Positions 40,218 through 48,872 of a DNA stretch of 64,000 nucleotides are shown one piece after another. Every line of letters starts with the position of its first letter. The first letter of the stretch is position 1. The translations under genes and the position numbers were made by a program. Below the pieces are notes generated by a model. The model saw nothing but the letters and a program-made list of their open reading frames with translations. It had not been told where the DNA came from and searched no databases. This DNA is from Nostoc sp. FACHB-110 (lineage in GTDB: Bacteria; Cyanobacteriota; Cyanobacteriia; Cyanobacteriales; Nostocaceae), in the NCBI RefSeq assembly GCF_014697425.1, contig NZ_JACJRU010000015.1:1-64000 (forward strand), given 5' to 3'.

Positions 40218-40665
40218 AGTGAAGGTGCTATGTCAGATTAACGGGGAACAGGAAATAAGCACACTGTGGAAAATCCTTTTCTTCTCTGGGACTCATATTT
40301 GATTTAAGAAAAAATCAGTACACCCAGATAAATCTTCTTTCCTATTCCCCTAACCCTACTCCCTAACTACACAACTAGACCCAGAAATCAAACCAGATTC
40401 CTATATACCTTTAGACATAAGTACATTTATCACCAGCTGCGATTTCTTAAAACTTTCAGAGATTTTTTGCGGAATCTAGTTTTCAACCTGATACTAACCC
40501 TGGTTCCTGTTCAGCGATAGATCAAATATTACAGTTTGTTGCGATTTCTGTTTGATGCTGGTTATCTCATAGTCGTTACGACTACGATAAATAAACAAAC
40601 TCATAACGACTATGAATAAGTCCGCTATCTTCACCTCTAAGTAAATTACTGGAGAATCATTTACT
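40218..40665. other. Gap between the element and the catalase gene
   Basis: No gene seen. It should contain the right end of the element and the katA promoter. The first 170 bp are AT-rich with a pyrimidine-rich ttcccctaaccctactccc stretch. No direct repeat matching the left junction was found. Confidence 0.4.
40567..40615 (+). promoter_or_regulatory. 12-bp inverted repeat upstream of catalase
   Basis: tcatagtcgtta (40567-40578) is the exact inverse of taacgactatga (40604-40615), 25 nt apart. The left arm overlaps a second palindrome, agtcgttacgact (40571-40583). It ends 50 nt before the catalase ATG, so it could be an operator for a peroxide or iron regulator, or a leader hairpin. Confidence 0.65.
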
Positions 40666-42156
40666 ATGGCAGATCCCAAAACATTGACAACCGCTGATGG
40701 TATTCCTGTTGCAGATAACCAAAACTCTCTAACAGCAGGTGAGCGTGGCCCTATCCTGATGCAAGATTTCCACTTGATGGAAAAGCTGGCTCACTTCAAC
40801 CGCGAAAGAATTCCTGAACGTGTTGTCCATGCAAAAGGCGCAGCAGCATTTGGTACGTTCACTGTTACACATGATATTACTCAGTATAGTAAAGCCAAAG
40901 TTTTTGCAGAAATCGGTAAGCAAACCCCTGTGCTGCTAAGATTTTCGACAGTAGGTGGCGAAAAAGGTTCAGCCGATGCAGAACGCGATCCGCGAGGTTT
41001 TGCAGTTAAGTTTTATACAGAAGAAGGTAATTGGGATTTAGCAGGTAATAATACCCCAGTCTTCTTTATCCGCGATCCTTTGAAATTTCCTGATTTTATT
41101 CATACACAAAAGCGCAATCCGCAAACTAATTACAAAGATGCTAATGCAATGTGGGATTTTTGGTCGCTTAGTCCAGAATCTCTGCATCAAGTGACAATAT
41201 TATTTAGCGATCGCGGTACTCCCAAATCCTACCGCCACATGAACGGTTATGGTAGCCATACATTCAGCTTAATCAACGCCCAAGGACAACGGGTTTGGTG
41301 TAAGTTCCATTTCAAAACCATTCAAGGAATTGCAAACTTCACCGCCGAAGAAGCAACTCGTGTCAAGGGAGCAGACCCAGACCATGCAACCCGTGACTTA
41401 TTTGACTCTATTGAGCGCGGCGACTATCCTAAATGGCGAGTCTGCATTCAGGTGATGACAGAAGAACAAGCCGCACACCATCAGGATAACCCCTTTGACT
41501 TAACCAAAGTGTGGAAGCATTCAGAATATCCTTTAATTGATGTGGGTACTCTCGAACTCAACCGCAATCCCCAAAACTACTTTGCGGAAGTTGAGCAGTC
41601 TGCTTTTTCTCCTTCTAACGTCGTTCCGGGGATTAGCTTCTCACCTGATAAGGTATTGCAAGCGCGGATTATGTCATATCCCGATGCTCACCGCTATCGC
41701 ATCGGTGCAAACTATCAACAACTACCCGTGAATCAACCGAAGTGTCCCGTGATGCACTATCAACGTGATGGTGCGATGGCATTAGGTAACAACGGCGGCA
41801 ATTCCCCCAACTATGAACCGAATAGTTACGAGGATGCAGCAAAGCAAAATTGCACTTATGCCGAGCCAGCTTTGGATTTAGGCAACGTCAAAGTCGATCG
41901 CTACGACCATCGTGCAGGTAACGATGATTACACCCAAGCCGGAGAACTTTATCGGCTGATGACACCAGACCAACAAGAACGCCTAATTCAAAATATTGTT
42001 GGTAGCTTGAGTCAAGCAAGACAGGATCTGCAAATGCGCCAACTCTGCCATTTCTTCCGTGCAGACATCAATTATGGTCGGCGTGTGGCTGAAGGCTTGG
42101 GAATTGCGATAGACCCATCAATGTTGTCGAAATCGGCTCAAGCAGTTGGGGTGTAG
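40666..42156 (+). CDS. katA: Heme catalase (monofunctional, small-subunit)
   Basis: 496 residues, the size of clade 1/3 small-subunit catalases. The distal His is in RVVHAKGAA (H55), the distal Asn in NNTPVFFIRD (about 128), and the heme-ligand Tyr in RIMSYPDAHRYRIG (about 337). The protein converts hydrogen peroxide to water and oxygen. A good TACTGGAGAAT ribosome site precedes the ATG. Monofunctional heme catalases are patchy in cyanobacteria, and this one lies right beside an accessory element, but nothing in its sequence shows recent transfer. The family is certain, the symbol conventional. Confidence 0.94.
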   Translation: MADPKTLTTADGIPVADNQNSLTAGERGPILMQDFHLMEKLAHFNRERIPERVVHAKGAAAFGTFTVTHDITQYSKAKVFAEIGKQTPVLLRFSTVGGEKGSADAERDPRGFAVKFYTEEGNWDLAGNNTPVFFIRDPLKFPDFIHTQKRNPQTNYKDANAMWDFWSLSPESLHQVTILFSDRGTPKSYRHMNGYGSHTFSLINAQGQRVWCKFHFKTIQGIANFTAEEATRVKGADPDHATRDLFDSIERGDYPKWRVCIQVMTEEQAAHHQDNPFDLTKVWKHSEYPLIDVGTLELNRNPQNYFAEVEQSAFSPSNVVPGISFSPDKVLQARIMSYPDAHRYRIGANYQQLPVNQPKCPVMHYQRDGAMALGNNGGNSPNYEPNSYEDAAKQNCTYAEPALDLGNVKVDRYDHRAGNDDYTQAGELYRLMTPDQQERLIQNIVGSLSQARQDLQMRQLCHFFRADINYGRRVAEGLGIAIDPSMLSKSAQAVGV

Positions 42157-42180
42157 CCTGATCTGATTGAAATTTTTGCA

Positions 42181-42201
42181 GGGTAGAGGACATCTCTACC
42201 C
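42181..42201 (+). terminator. Hairpin after catalase
   Basis: gggtagag and ctctaccc form an 8-bp stem with a 5-nt loop 25 nt past the catalase stop. No T-run, so it is a weak terminator or 3' stabiliser. Confidence 0.5.
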
Positions 42202-42229
42202 GCTATTTGTGCCAGTTACGTAAAGGATA

Positions 42230-42583
42230 TCAGATTACCAAACGAACAATGTTCTCCACAATATCAATCGTCCGACTCAAAATTCCTAAGAAACCTACAG
42301 TATCATTGATTGCTTGAATTTCTTGATTTATTGTTTTAATACCATCTTCAAATCCTTGCTCATTTTGCTCCAGTTTGTTGACAAGAACAGCACCAATATT
42401 ATTCTTGACTTTATTCACAAAAATCGTCCATTTTTGACGATGCTTTATAAATTCTTTTTTTTGCTCTGGATTAGTAAATTCATCTTCAATACCACTTTGA
42501 TATAATTTCTCCTCTAGGCTACTAATTTTTTTAAGAAAATCTAATTGTTTCTTGATATCGATATTAGAAACTGTCTCTGACAT
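42230..42583 (-). CDS. Hypothetical helical protein (117 aa)
   Basis: Starts MSETVSNIDIKKQLDFLKKI. Coiled-coil-like throughout, ending in a hydrophobic segment (FLGILSRTIDIVENIVRLVI). It lies 22 bp after the lipoprotein gene on the same strand, so the two are probably one operon. Both are helical and may interact at the membrane. No family recognised. Confidence 0.65.
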   Translation of the reverse strand: MSETVSNIDIKKQLDFLKKISSLEEKLYQSGIEDEFTNPEQKKEFIKHRQKWTIFVNKVKNNIGAVLVNKLEQNEQGFEDGIKTINQEIQAINDTVGFLGILSRTIDIVENIVRLVI

Positions 42584-42605
42584 AATTCAGTCCGCCTTTA
42601 TTTTA

Positions 42606-43565
42606 TTAGTTATTTTTGATTTCTTCAGCTACTTTGAGTAAAGAGTTTATATTAGATAAAAGTTCGTTAGCTCGGGAAATAGTAAACTTATCTTCTAGGA
42701 GTAACTGAAAAGCCTCTTTGAAATCTTTGGCTGATTCACTAGCATTATTCAAAGCCTCTATCGAAAGTGTCATTGTCAAAATATCTTGCCGATTTTTTAT
42801 CCATTCGTCAGGGTTACTAATTGGCTCGCCAGCCGTATAAGGTTTCAACAGCAAACGATATTCTTGATTCATTTGAATAGTTTTTAAATTAGTTTGTAGT
42901 TGAATAGTAAGAAGTTCAAGCACAAATTCTTGAATAGCAAGCTCCTTATATATCGTTTCTTTTCTCATATTTAATTCTTTTCTTAACGTACCTTTGATTT
43001 TGTTACTTAATATCATCTGAGGAATTTCCGATAAAGCAGAGCCAACTGTCTCAGAAACAAGAGGAATAGCTTGAATACTTATGCTGACATCATTTAATTG
43101 AGTGAAAATATCCTCTGTAACTTGTTGCGCTTGTGCTGGAGCATCCGATGTTGCTAAATCTTCTAAAGCAATAAAATAACGTTTGAGTAAATCAGTATGT
43201 TGACGCATTCGTCCAATTAACATCAGCCATTGCTGATCTTGTTTAGTAGTTTCATTGTAATTTTGCCGATTCTCCTGTTCAGTTTCTTTTGCCGTATCTT
43301 CTAAACGATTACGCAGCAACTTTTCAGAATTTGCATCAACAGCATATTTTCCTGATGCGACCAATAAAGTATCTAATGCAGATGCATATTCTTGTCCAGC
43401 ATTGGCAAACTTTTTATATTCTTTTAGGGAAGCACCGCAGGCAACTAATGAAGCTCCAATAAAAGATATAATTGAGGCTCTGACAATAAATTTAGATTTG
43501 ATGTTAATCTCCTTTATCAACAATTTTTGACTTCTAAAAACTTCATAACTATAGGTTTCTTTCAT
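42606..43565 (-). CDS. Putative lipoprotein, helical (319 aa)
   Basis: The hydrophobic segment at about 28-43 (FIVRASIISFIGASLVACG) ends in a lipobox (LVACG), so Cys43 should be lipidated after a long N-region. The rest is almost all helix (about 60-315) with many Gln, Lys and Glu. It is likely held on the periplasmic side of a membrane. The start at 43565 gives an unusually long N-region of 27 residues; a later start is possible. Function unknown. Paired with the 117-aa gene. Confidence 0.65.
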   Translation of the reverse strand: MKETYSYEVFRSQKLLIKEINIKSKFIVRASIISFIGASLVACGASLKEYKKFANAGQEYASALDTLLVASGKYAVDANSEKLLRNRLEDTAKETEQENRQNYNETTKQDQQWLMLIGRMRQHTDLLKRYFIALEDLATSDAPAQAQQVTEDIFTQLNDVSISIQAIPLVSETVGSALSEIPQMILSNKIKGTLRKELNMRKETIYKELAIQEFVLELLTIQLQTNLKTIQMNQEYRLLLKPYTAGEPISNPDEWIKNRQDILTMTLSIEALNNASESAKDFKEAFQLLLEDKFTISRANELLSNINSLLKVAEEIKNN

Positions 43566-43962
43566 ACATGGCTGAAAATTGCTATATCGAGCAAGAAATA
43601 CTAATCAGATTGATAGCAATTCTCTTGCTTTCCTCAATATTGATTAGCTGATGTCTTGTTTTGACAAATATCAATACCTAGGTGTAGCTTGTGCTTTACC
43701 TATGGTTTTCTATTGATTTAATAAAATCGGGTTTATGTTTGCAACGAAGATTGCTTAAACTTTGAAGCGATGTTTTAGTTAATCGCTACTTACACGAACG
43801 TTTAGTTTTAATGGTTGATCAAAACCCAACTAATCACCTTAGAGTGTTTATACTCGTTGAGTTTAAACAAATTGCACCCGTACTTAAAAATTGCAGAACA
43901 GCTTTTAAATGAATATAGCAGTCTCAGTAAAATTACGATAGTATTTCAGCTTAAATAAATTA
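43566..43962. other. Gene-free gap
   Basis: About 400 bp upstream of the lipoprotein gene. No gene or clear repeat seen. Confidence 0.4.
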
Positions 43963-44242
43963 TTACTTTTTATTAACCAGGTATTTGCAGTCTATTCTGG
44001 GGAGAGATGTTGTGTCAGTGATTGGTGTTGGTAACTGCCTATTACGGCGTTGCTGATTAGAGGGATGTTTTTTGTTTCGCGCCTTTGCGCCTTTGCGCGA
44101 AACATCGATAGTTAACCTTGCTAAAAATGCTGGGAGCATCCCGCATTTATGCAACGCCCCTATTACTAGTGACAATACCTGGGAGCACGTACATTGATAG
44201 CTTGGGCAAATTCTTTGGGAAGAACAGTGGAGCCTCATTCAT
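43963..44242 (-). pseudogene. Small reading frame split by a MITE
   Basis: Deleting the MITE (44046-44158) and one copy of its 8-bp target duplication restores one open frame of 52 codons on the minus strand. It starts MNEAPLFFPKNLPKLSMYVL and ends CKYLVNKK. In the present sequence the insertion (121 bp) shifts the frame. The restored frame may be a genuine small gene or chance. No family recognised. Confidence 0.35.
44046..44158. mobile_element. MITE copy 1, 113 bp, with 8-bp target duplication
   Basis: Ends ggcgttgc and gcaacgcc are exact inverted repeats; the imperfect match extends to the ggGATG/CATCcc segment about 20 bp in. It is flanked on both sides by cctattac (44038-44045, 44159-44166). 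A second copy lies at 61829-61933. The interior contains tttcgcgcctttgcgcc palindromes. Confidence 0.85.
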
Positions 44243-44309
44243 CTAGCTCTGATACTCATTCACAAGCTAAAATACTCCTTCGCGCGTTTTTTGCTGTCGG
44301 TGTGAAGGT

Positions 44310-45359
44310 ATGACCAATTTTTTCCGAGCTAATGTTGATGCAATGGCTAGCTACATTCCAGGTGAGCAGCCAAAACGTGGTACTCAAGTTATTAAACTCA
44401 ACAGTAATGAGAATGCTTACCCTCCCTCACCAGCAGCTTTAGCCGCACTACAAAACATTGATGGTGAGTGGTTGCGACGTTACCCTGAACCCTTTGGGGG
44501 AGAGTTCCGCCAAGCAGCCAGCCAAGTGTTAGGCGTGCCAAGTGATTGGATGATTGTTGGTAATGGTAGTGACGAAATTTTAAATGTGGTCATGCGCGCC
44601 TGTACTGAACCAGGACGCAAGGTAGTTTATCCTACACCCACCTATGTTTTGTACCGTACACTTACAGAAATGCAGGCAGCTGATATTGTCGAAATTCCTT
44701 ACAGTGAAGACTATAAATTACCTGTCGCTGAATTAATTGCTGCTAATGGTGCTGTCACATTCATTGCATCACCTAACAGTCCTTCTGGTCATGTTGTACC
44801 CCTTGAAGACTTAGAAAAACTCGCCCGTCAGTTATCTGGGGTTTTAGTTATTGATGAAGCCTATGTAGATTTCGCCGAAGGGGATGCCTTAACTTTGGTC
44901 AAAGAATATGAAAATGTGATGATTATCCGCACCTTATCAAAAGGTTACTCCTTAGCAGGTTTGCGCTTGGGTTTTGGTGTAGCTAGTCCCAAGCTGTTAC
45001 AAGGATTATTTAAGGTCAAGGATAGTTATAACATTGATGCGATCGCCTGTGCAGTGGCCACAGCAGCCATCAAAGACCAAGCTTATAAAAATGCCTGCAT
45101 AGCCAAAATTACAGCCTCACGCACTCAACTAGCCCATAATTTAAAACAATTAAATTTCCAAGTTTGGGACTCACACACCAACTTTTTACTAGTCCAACCA
45201 CCCCAAAAAAACGCCGAATTTATCTACCAACAACTCAAAGAACAACAAATCCTCATTCGCTACTTCCCCCACCCTGGACTTTTAGATAAACTCCGCATCA
45301 CAGTTGGTACAGATGAGCAAAATCAAGTTTTAGTGGATGCGATAAAAGCTTTAATGTGA
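44310..45359 (+). CDS. hisC: Histidinol-phosphate aminotransferase
   Basis: 349 residues, usual length. Starts MTNFFRANVDAMASYIPGEQ. LNSNENAYPPSP and RRYPEP are the early HisC motifs. GNGSDEIL, SPNSPSGHV and VIDEAYVDF follow, and the PLP-binding Lys is in TLSKGYSLAGLRLGFG. The enzyme is a PLP-dependent class I/II aminotransferase converting imidazole-acetol phosphate to histidinol phosphate. A GAAGG motif sits immediately before the ATG. It stands alone, without other his genes in the window. Confidence 0.94.
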   Translation: MTNFFRANVDAMASYIPGEQPKRGTQVIKLNSNENAYPPSPAALAALQNIDGEWLRRYPEPFGGEFRQAASQVLGVPSDWMIVGNGSDEILNVVMRACTEPGRKVVYPTPTYVLYRTLTEMQAADIVEIPYSEDYKLPVAELIAANGAVTFIASPNSPSGHVVPLEDLEKLARQLSGVLVIDEAYVDFAEGDALTLVKEYENVMIIRTLSKGYSLAGLRLGFGVASPKLLQGLFKVKDSYNIDAIACAVATAAIKDQAYKNACIAKITASRTQLAHNLKQLNFQVWDSHTNFLLVQPPQKNAEFIYQQLKEQQILIRYFPHPGLLDKLRITVGTDEQNQVLVDAIKALM

Positions 45360-45394
45360 CAATTTCTTAATTTGAAAATCACAATAAAACGGCA

Positions 45395-46033
45395 TTATAC
45401 CTGAGTTTCTAGCTCCTTTTCTTCTTGTATAGGTATAAATAATTCATGACTATTACTGAGCAAACAGTCATACAAATCAACTTTTGTCAGATTTACTTGT
45501 GACAAATCAACATCACTCAAGTCAGCCTTGAACAAAATAGTTTTGCTCAAACTGGCATAACTCAAATCAGCCTGACTCAAATTTGCGCCAGTTAAGTTAG
45601 CACTATTCAGATTTGCACCGACTAAATTAGCACCACTGAGGTTAGCGTAGCTTAAGTCTGCACCGCTCAAATCAGCACCACTGAGGTCAGCGTTTTGCAG
45701 TTGGGCTAAACGGAGGTCAGCTTTTTGTAGAGAAGCTTTGTGTAAATCTACCTCGCTGAGGTTGGCTCGAATTAAATTAGCCGCTTTTAAGTTAGCCCAA
45801 ATTAAATTTGCGCCACTAAAGTTAGTTCGCCACAGGTAAGACGCAGCTAAATTAGCCTCAATTAAGTTAGCTCCTCGCAACATAGAATGAGATAAGGTCA
45901 CATTCACTAAACTGGCACGGCTCAGATTAATGCCAGCTAAACACACTTCGCTTAGGTTCACCGAGTGCAGGCATACAGAAGTAAAGTTTCTCTCTCCTGC
46001 CTGATAGCGTCTGAGAAGTTCATCAGCATCCAT
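45395..46033 (-). CDS. Pentapeptide-repeat protein
   Basis: 212 residues, about 30 tandem A(D/N)L(S/X)X repeats from residue 20 to 195. There is no signal peptide, so it is probably cytoplasmic and folds as a right-handed quadrilateral beta helix. The C-terminal 15 residues are acidic (QEEKELETQV). Such proteins in cyanobacteria have varied or unknown roles. It converges with hisC, 35 bp apart. Confidence 0.88.
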   Translation of the reverse strand: MDADELLRRYQAGERNFTSVCLHSVNLSEVCLAGINLSRASLVNVTLSHSMLRGANLIEANLAASYLWRTNFSGANLIWANLKAANLIRANLSEVDLHKASLQKADLRLAQLQNADLSGADLSGADLSYANLSGANLVGANLNSANLTGANLSQADLSYASLSKTILFKADLSDVDLSQVNLTKVDLYDCLLSNSHELFIPIQEEKELETQV

Positions 46034-46386
46034 ACAGCCTGCCTTCCAAATAATCGTTTACAGCAAAAACATTCTTAGCAACTACGCACCTTGTTGGACT
46101 TTTACATTGAAGACGAGGAAAAAGGTCTGGTCTGCCGTCAGCAATGTAAAACTCTGGAGATGTTTTATATCTCTATATGTAAAGAAATATAACAAAATCG
46201 TTACAAACTCACAATCATTTCTCAGCAATTGACTGATAGTTCCTCGTTATATGAGAGATAGGAATAGTCGAATTTTCGTTGAGTCAAGAGGAAGAGGTGC
46301 TGAGGCTGCGGACTTGAGGCTAGAGTAGTTTGCTTAATGTCTTGTTTGGTTTCAGGCTCACAATGGCAAAAATTTTGCCTATGGAT

Positions 46387-46522
46387 CAATACCGTTCAGT
46401 TAAGAGAATAGTAGGTTGGGTGTAGCGATAGCGTAACCCAACAAAGTATGCGTGAATGTTGGGTTCCGTTCCTCCACCCAACCTACACCAGTCTAAGTTG
46501 TTGCCTTAACTGAACTGTATTG
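46387..46522. mobile_element. MITE of a second family, 136 bp, with 10-bp target duplication
   Basis: Terminal inverted repeats caataccgttcagttaag (46387-46404) and cttaactgaactgtattg (46505-46522) differ at one of 18 positions. The exact duplication gcctatggat flanks both ends (46377-46386, 46523-46532). Inside, taggttgggtg and cacccaaccta form a second nested inverted pair. A 10-bp duplication is compatible with an IS4-type parent. Confidence 0.85.
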
Positions 46523-46625
46523 GCCTATGGATGGTCATTTTTCAGTCATCTTTGTGGCTAACACTAGAAATAATTCTTGCAAAGCTAAAACTTTGTAGAT
46601 TAATTAATCTATTCTGGGAGGCAAA

Positions 46626-47174
46626 ATGGCTACAGATAAAAGCCATCACGCCATTGGCATATTTCGCAACCGTGAAATGGTATTACAGGCGCTCGAAGAG
46701 TTAAAAAATAGTGGCTTTCCGATAAATCAGATTTCTGTAGTGACTCGAAAGCCTGAAAATAATGAAACAAAGGATAGTAATAATACCAAAGAAATGAAAG
46801 TGGCTCAAGCAGAAGGCGCAGCAATGGGGGCGTTAGCCAGTGCTAGAACCGCAGGCTTACTAACTTTGGTGGCAGGTTTTGGTATTTTGCTAATTCCTGG
46901 TTTTGGCCCGGCGTTGGCGGTGGAGTCGGCTTTTGCGACGCTGTTAGGAAGTGGTGCTAGTGCTGCGGCTGGTGGTTTAATTGGCGCACTGCGGGGTTGG
47001 TTTTTACCTGAAGAAGCGGCTGAACTTTATCACGACGAAGTATTTCAAGGAAATTACTTAGTGGCTATCGAAGGCACAGAAAATGATATTTTGCTGGCTG
47101 AAGCAATTCTCAAACGTCGGGGTATTCAAGAGTGGCGTATTGTTGACCCAGCTTTTCAAGATAGAGATAGCTGA
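46626..47174 (+). CDS. YflT-like protein with glycine-zipper segment
   Basis: 182 residues, preceded by GGGAGG. Residues 8-40 (HAIGIFRNREMVLQALEELK, then GFPINQISVVTR) match the general-stress YflT-like fold. A Gly/Ala-rich hydrophobic stretch at about 62-125 can insert in or cluster at a membrane. The end (YHDEVFQGNYLVAIEGTEND, then AEAILKRRGIQEW) is a ferredoxin-like strand-helix unit. Relatives are common in cyanobacteria as stress-related or unknown proteins. Confidence 0.75.
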   Translation: MATDKSHHAIGIFRNREMVLQALEELKNSGFPINQISVVTRKPENNETKDSNNTKEMKVAQAEGAAMGALASARTAGLLTLVAGFGILLIPGFGPALAVESAFATLLGSGASAAAGGLIGALRGWFLPEEAAELYHDEVFQGNYLVAIEGTENDILLAEAILKRRGIQEWRIVDPAFQDRDS

Positions 47175-47228
47175 GAGGTTACAGGTGATAGTTTTTTGGT
47201 CTCGGACTTTGGATATGTAGTTGCTTTT

Positions 47229-48743
47229 TTAACGCAAGCAGCGAATCGCTATTAACATTCCTCTAGCTTTATTGAGGGTCTCTTCGTATTCTTTTTCTGG
47301 TTCAGAATCAGCTACCAAGCCTGCACCAGCTTGCACACTGACAATGTTATCTCGCATTACCATTGTCCGAATAGCGATCGCACTATTTAATTGTCCTTCA
47401 AAATCGTAATGCCCATACACCCCAGAATAAACACCGCGTCGGCTTGGTTCCAATTCGTTGATAATTTCCATCGCGCGGATTTTGGGTGCGCCGCTCACTG
47501 TCCCGGCGGGGAAGCAAGCTTTGAGTAAATCCCAAGCAGTTTTATTTGGTGCTAATTTACCTACCACATTACTCACAATGTGCATCACATGAGAGTAGCG
47601 TTCCACTACCATCAGTTCATCTACTTTGACGCTACCGCTTTGGCAAACTCGCCCTAAATCATTCCGTCCTAAGTCCACTAGCATGACGTGTTCGGCAATT
47701 TCTTTGGGGTCTTTGAGTAAATCTTCAGCGTAGGCTTTATCTTCTTGAGTAGTCTTACCCCGTGGACGCGTCCCCGCAATGGGACGGACTGTGGCGATAA
47801 TTCCCTCATCTGGGTCACGTTCGGCTTTGACCATCACTTCGGGGCTAGAACCAATAATTTGCCAGTCTTGGAAGTGGAAATAAGCCATGTAAGGCGAAGG
47901 ATTAATCTGACGCAGGGAACGGTACAGAGAAAAAGGATCGCCTGTGTATTCGGTAGAAAGTCTTTGCGAAATGACAACTTGAAAGATATCGCCAGCTTTA
48001 ATGTAGTCTTTTGCTTTTTGGACGCTGGCGCAAAATTCGGCGCGGGTGAAGTTGCTAGTGTATTCTACCTCTGCTTGTCCAGTCCTTTGACCTGGGGGAG
48101 TCCATTCTAGGATAGTTTTTTGCGGTGATAGCGGTAGAGATAACTTGCTGACTAGATTGGTCACACTCGCGCAAGCTTTTTGATAAGCTGCTTGTAAATC
48201 TACATTCGGGTCGCGTAAATCAGCATAAGCGATCGCCCAAATTTTGCGCTTTACCTGGTCAAAAATTAATAAATGGTCGATTTGCATCCACAACCCATCA
48301 GGGATATTGCGCTCATCCTGGGGATGGACAGGGACACGCGGTTCAATCCAGCGAATCAATTCATACCCCCAAAACCCAAACAAGCCACCAATTCCCGGTG
48401 GTAATTGCGGTAATTTGACTGGCTGATAAGGCTCTAAACATTGGGCTAAAGCACTAAAAGGATCGCCTTCATACACCACCTGCGAACCATCACGGTGGGT
48501 TTGGGTTGTTTTGTCGTCCCTAGCTTCTAACACCCACAACGGATCGCATCCTACAAAACTGTAGCGTCCGATTTTTTCACCGCCTTCCACCGATTCCAGC
48601 AAAAAGCTATAAGGCTGACCTGCACAAACTTTGTACCATGCAGAGACAGGTGTATCTAAATCTGCTACCCATTCTTGATACACCGGGACAAAATTACCTT
48701 GCGAAGCTAGCGCAGAGAAATCAGAGAAATCGGGAAAAATCAT
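47229..48743 (-). CDS. trpE: Anthranilate synthase component I
   Basis: 504 residues with the chorismate-binding fold. SFLLESVEGG (about 48) is the tryptophan-feedback motif of TrpE. GDIFQVVISQR, GTRPRGKT, VDLGRNDLGRV, GTVSGAPKIRAMEII and SVQAGAGLVADS are the conserved active-site segments. It makes anthranilate from chorismate, using ammonia from TrpG. The full set of motifs favours TrpE over PabB. It is the only trp gene in the window, and psaD lies upstream on the same strand. Confidence 0.94.
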   Translation of the reverse strand: MIFPDFSDFSALASQGNFVPVYQEWVADLDTPVSAWYKVCAGQPYSFLLESVEGGEKIGRYSFVGCDPLWVLEARDDKTTQTHRDGSQVVYEGDPFSALAQCLEPYQPVKLPQLPPGIGGLFGFWGYELIRWIEPRVPVHPQDERNIPDGLWMQIDHLLIFDQVKRKIWAIAYADLRDPNVDLQAAYQKACASVTNLVSKLSLPLSPQKTILEWTPPGQRTGQAEVEYTSNFTRAEFCASVQKAKDYIKAGDIFQVVISQRLSTEYTGDPFSLYRSLRQINPSPYMAYFHFQDWQIIGSSPEVMVKAERDPDEGIIATVRPIAGTRPRGKTTQEDKAYAEDLLKDPKEIAEHVMLVDLGRNDLGRVCQSGSVKVDELMVVERYSHVMHIVSNVVGKLAPNKTAWDLLKACFPAGTVSGAPKIRAMEIINELEPSRRGVYSGVYGHYDFEGQLNSAIAIRTMVMRDNIVSVQAGAGLVADSEPEKEYEETLNKARGMLIAIRCLR

Positions 48744-48819
48744 AGATTACTACAGAGATTTAATTGAAGAGATTAGGGACTGAGGAAGCAGAAGCATAAA
48801 ATCTCAAGTATTAAGTTTT

Positions 48820-48857
48820 ATTCTTCATACTTCACACTTCCTACTTCCTACTTCCTC
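48820..48857. repeat. STRR heptamer cluster
   Basis: ttcatac/ttcacac/ttcctac/ttcctac units in the gap between trpE and psaD. The same cttcata family recurs at 59960-59983. Confidence 0.55.
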
Positions 48858-48872
48858 GATCCCTTTTAGTCC

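Noticed and set aside
23410..40665. Direct-repeat attachment sites bordering the element
   Set aside because: I compared the junction gaps (23418-23640 and 40200-40665) by eye and found no shared repeat longer than expected by chance apart from the tcataacgacta match reported separately.
43963..44238. A 91-residue frame on the minus strand
   Set aside because: It runs through the MITE, starts four bases inside a better frame and joins it only after the insertion. Treated as a split frame instead.
46350..46610. A small gene interrupted by the 46387-46522 MITE
   Set aside because: Removing the MITE gives only about 29 codons with no ribosome site and no protein-like character, so chance is more likely.
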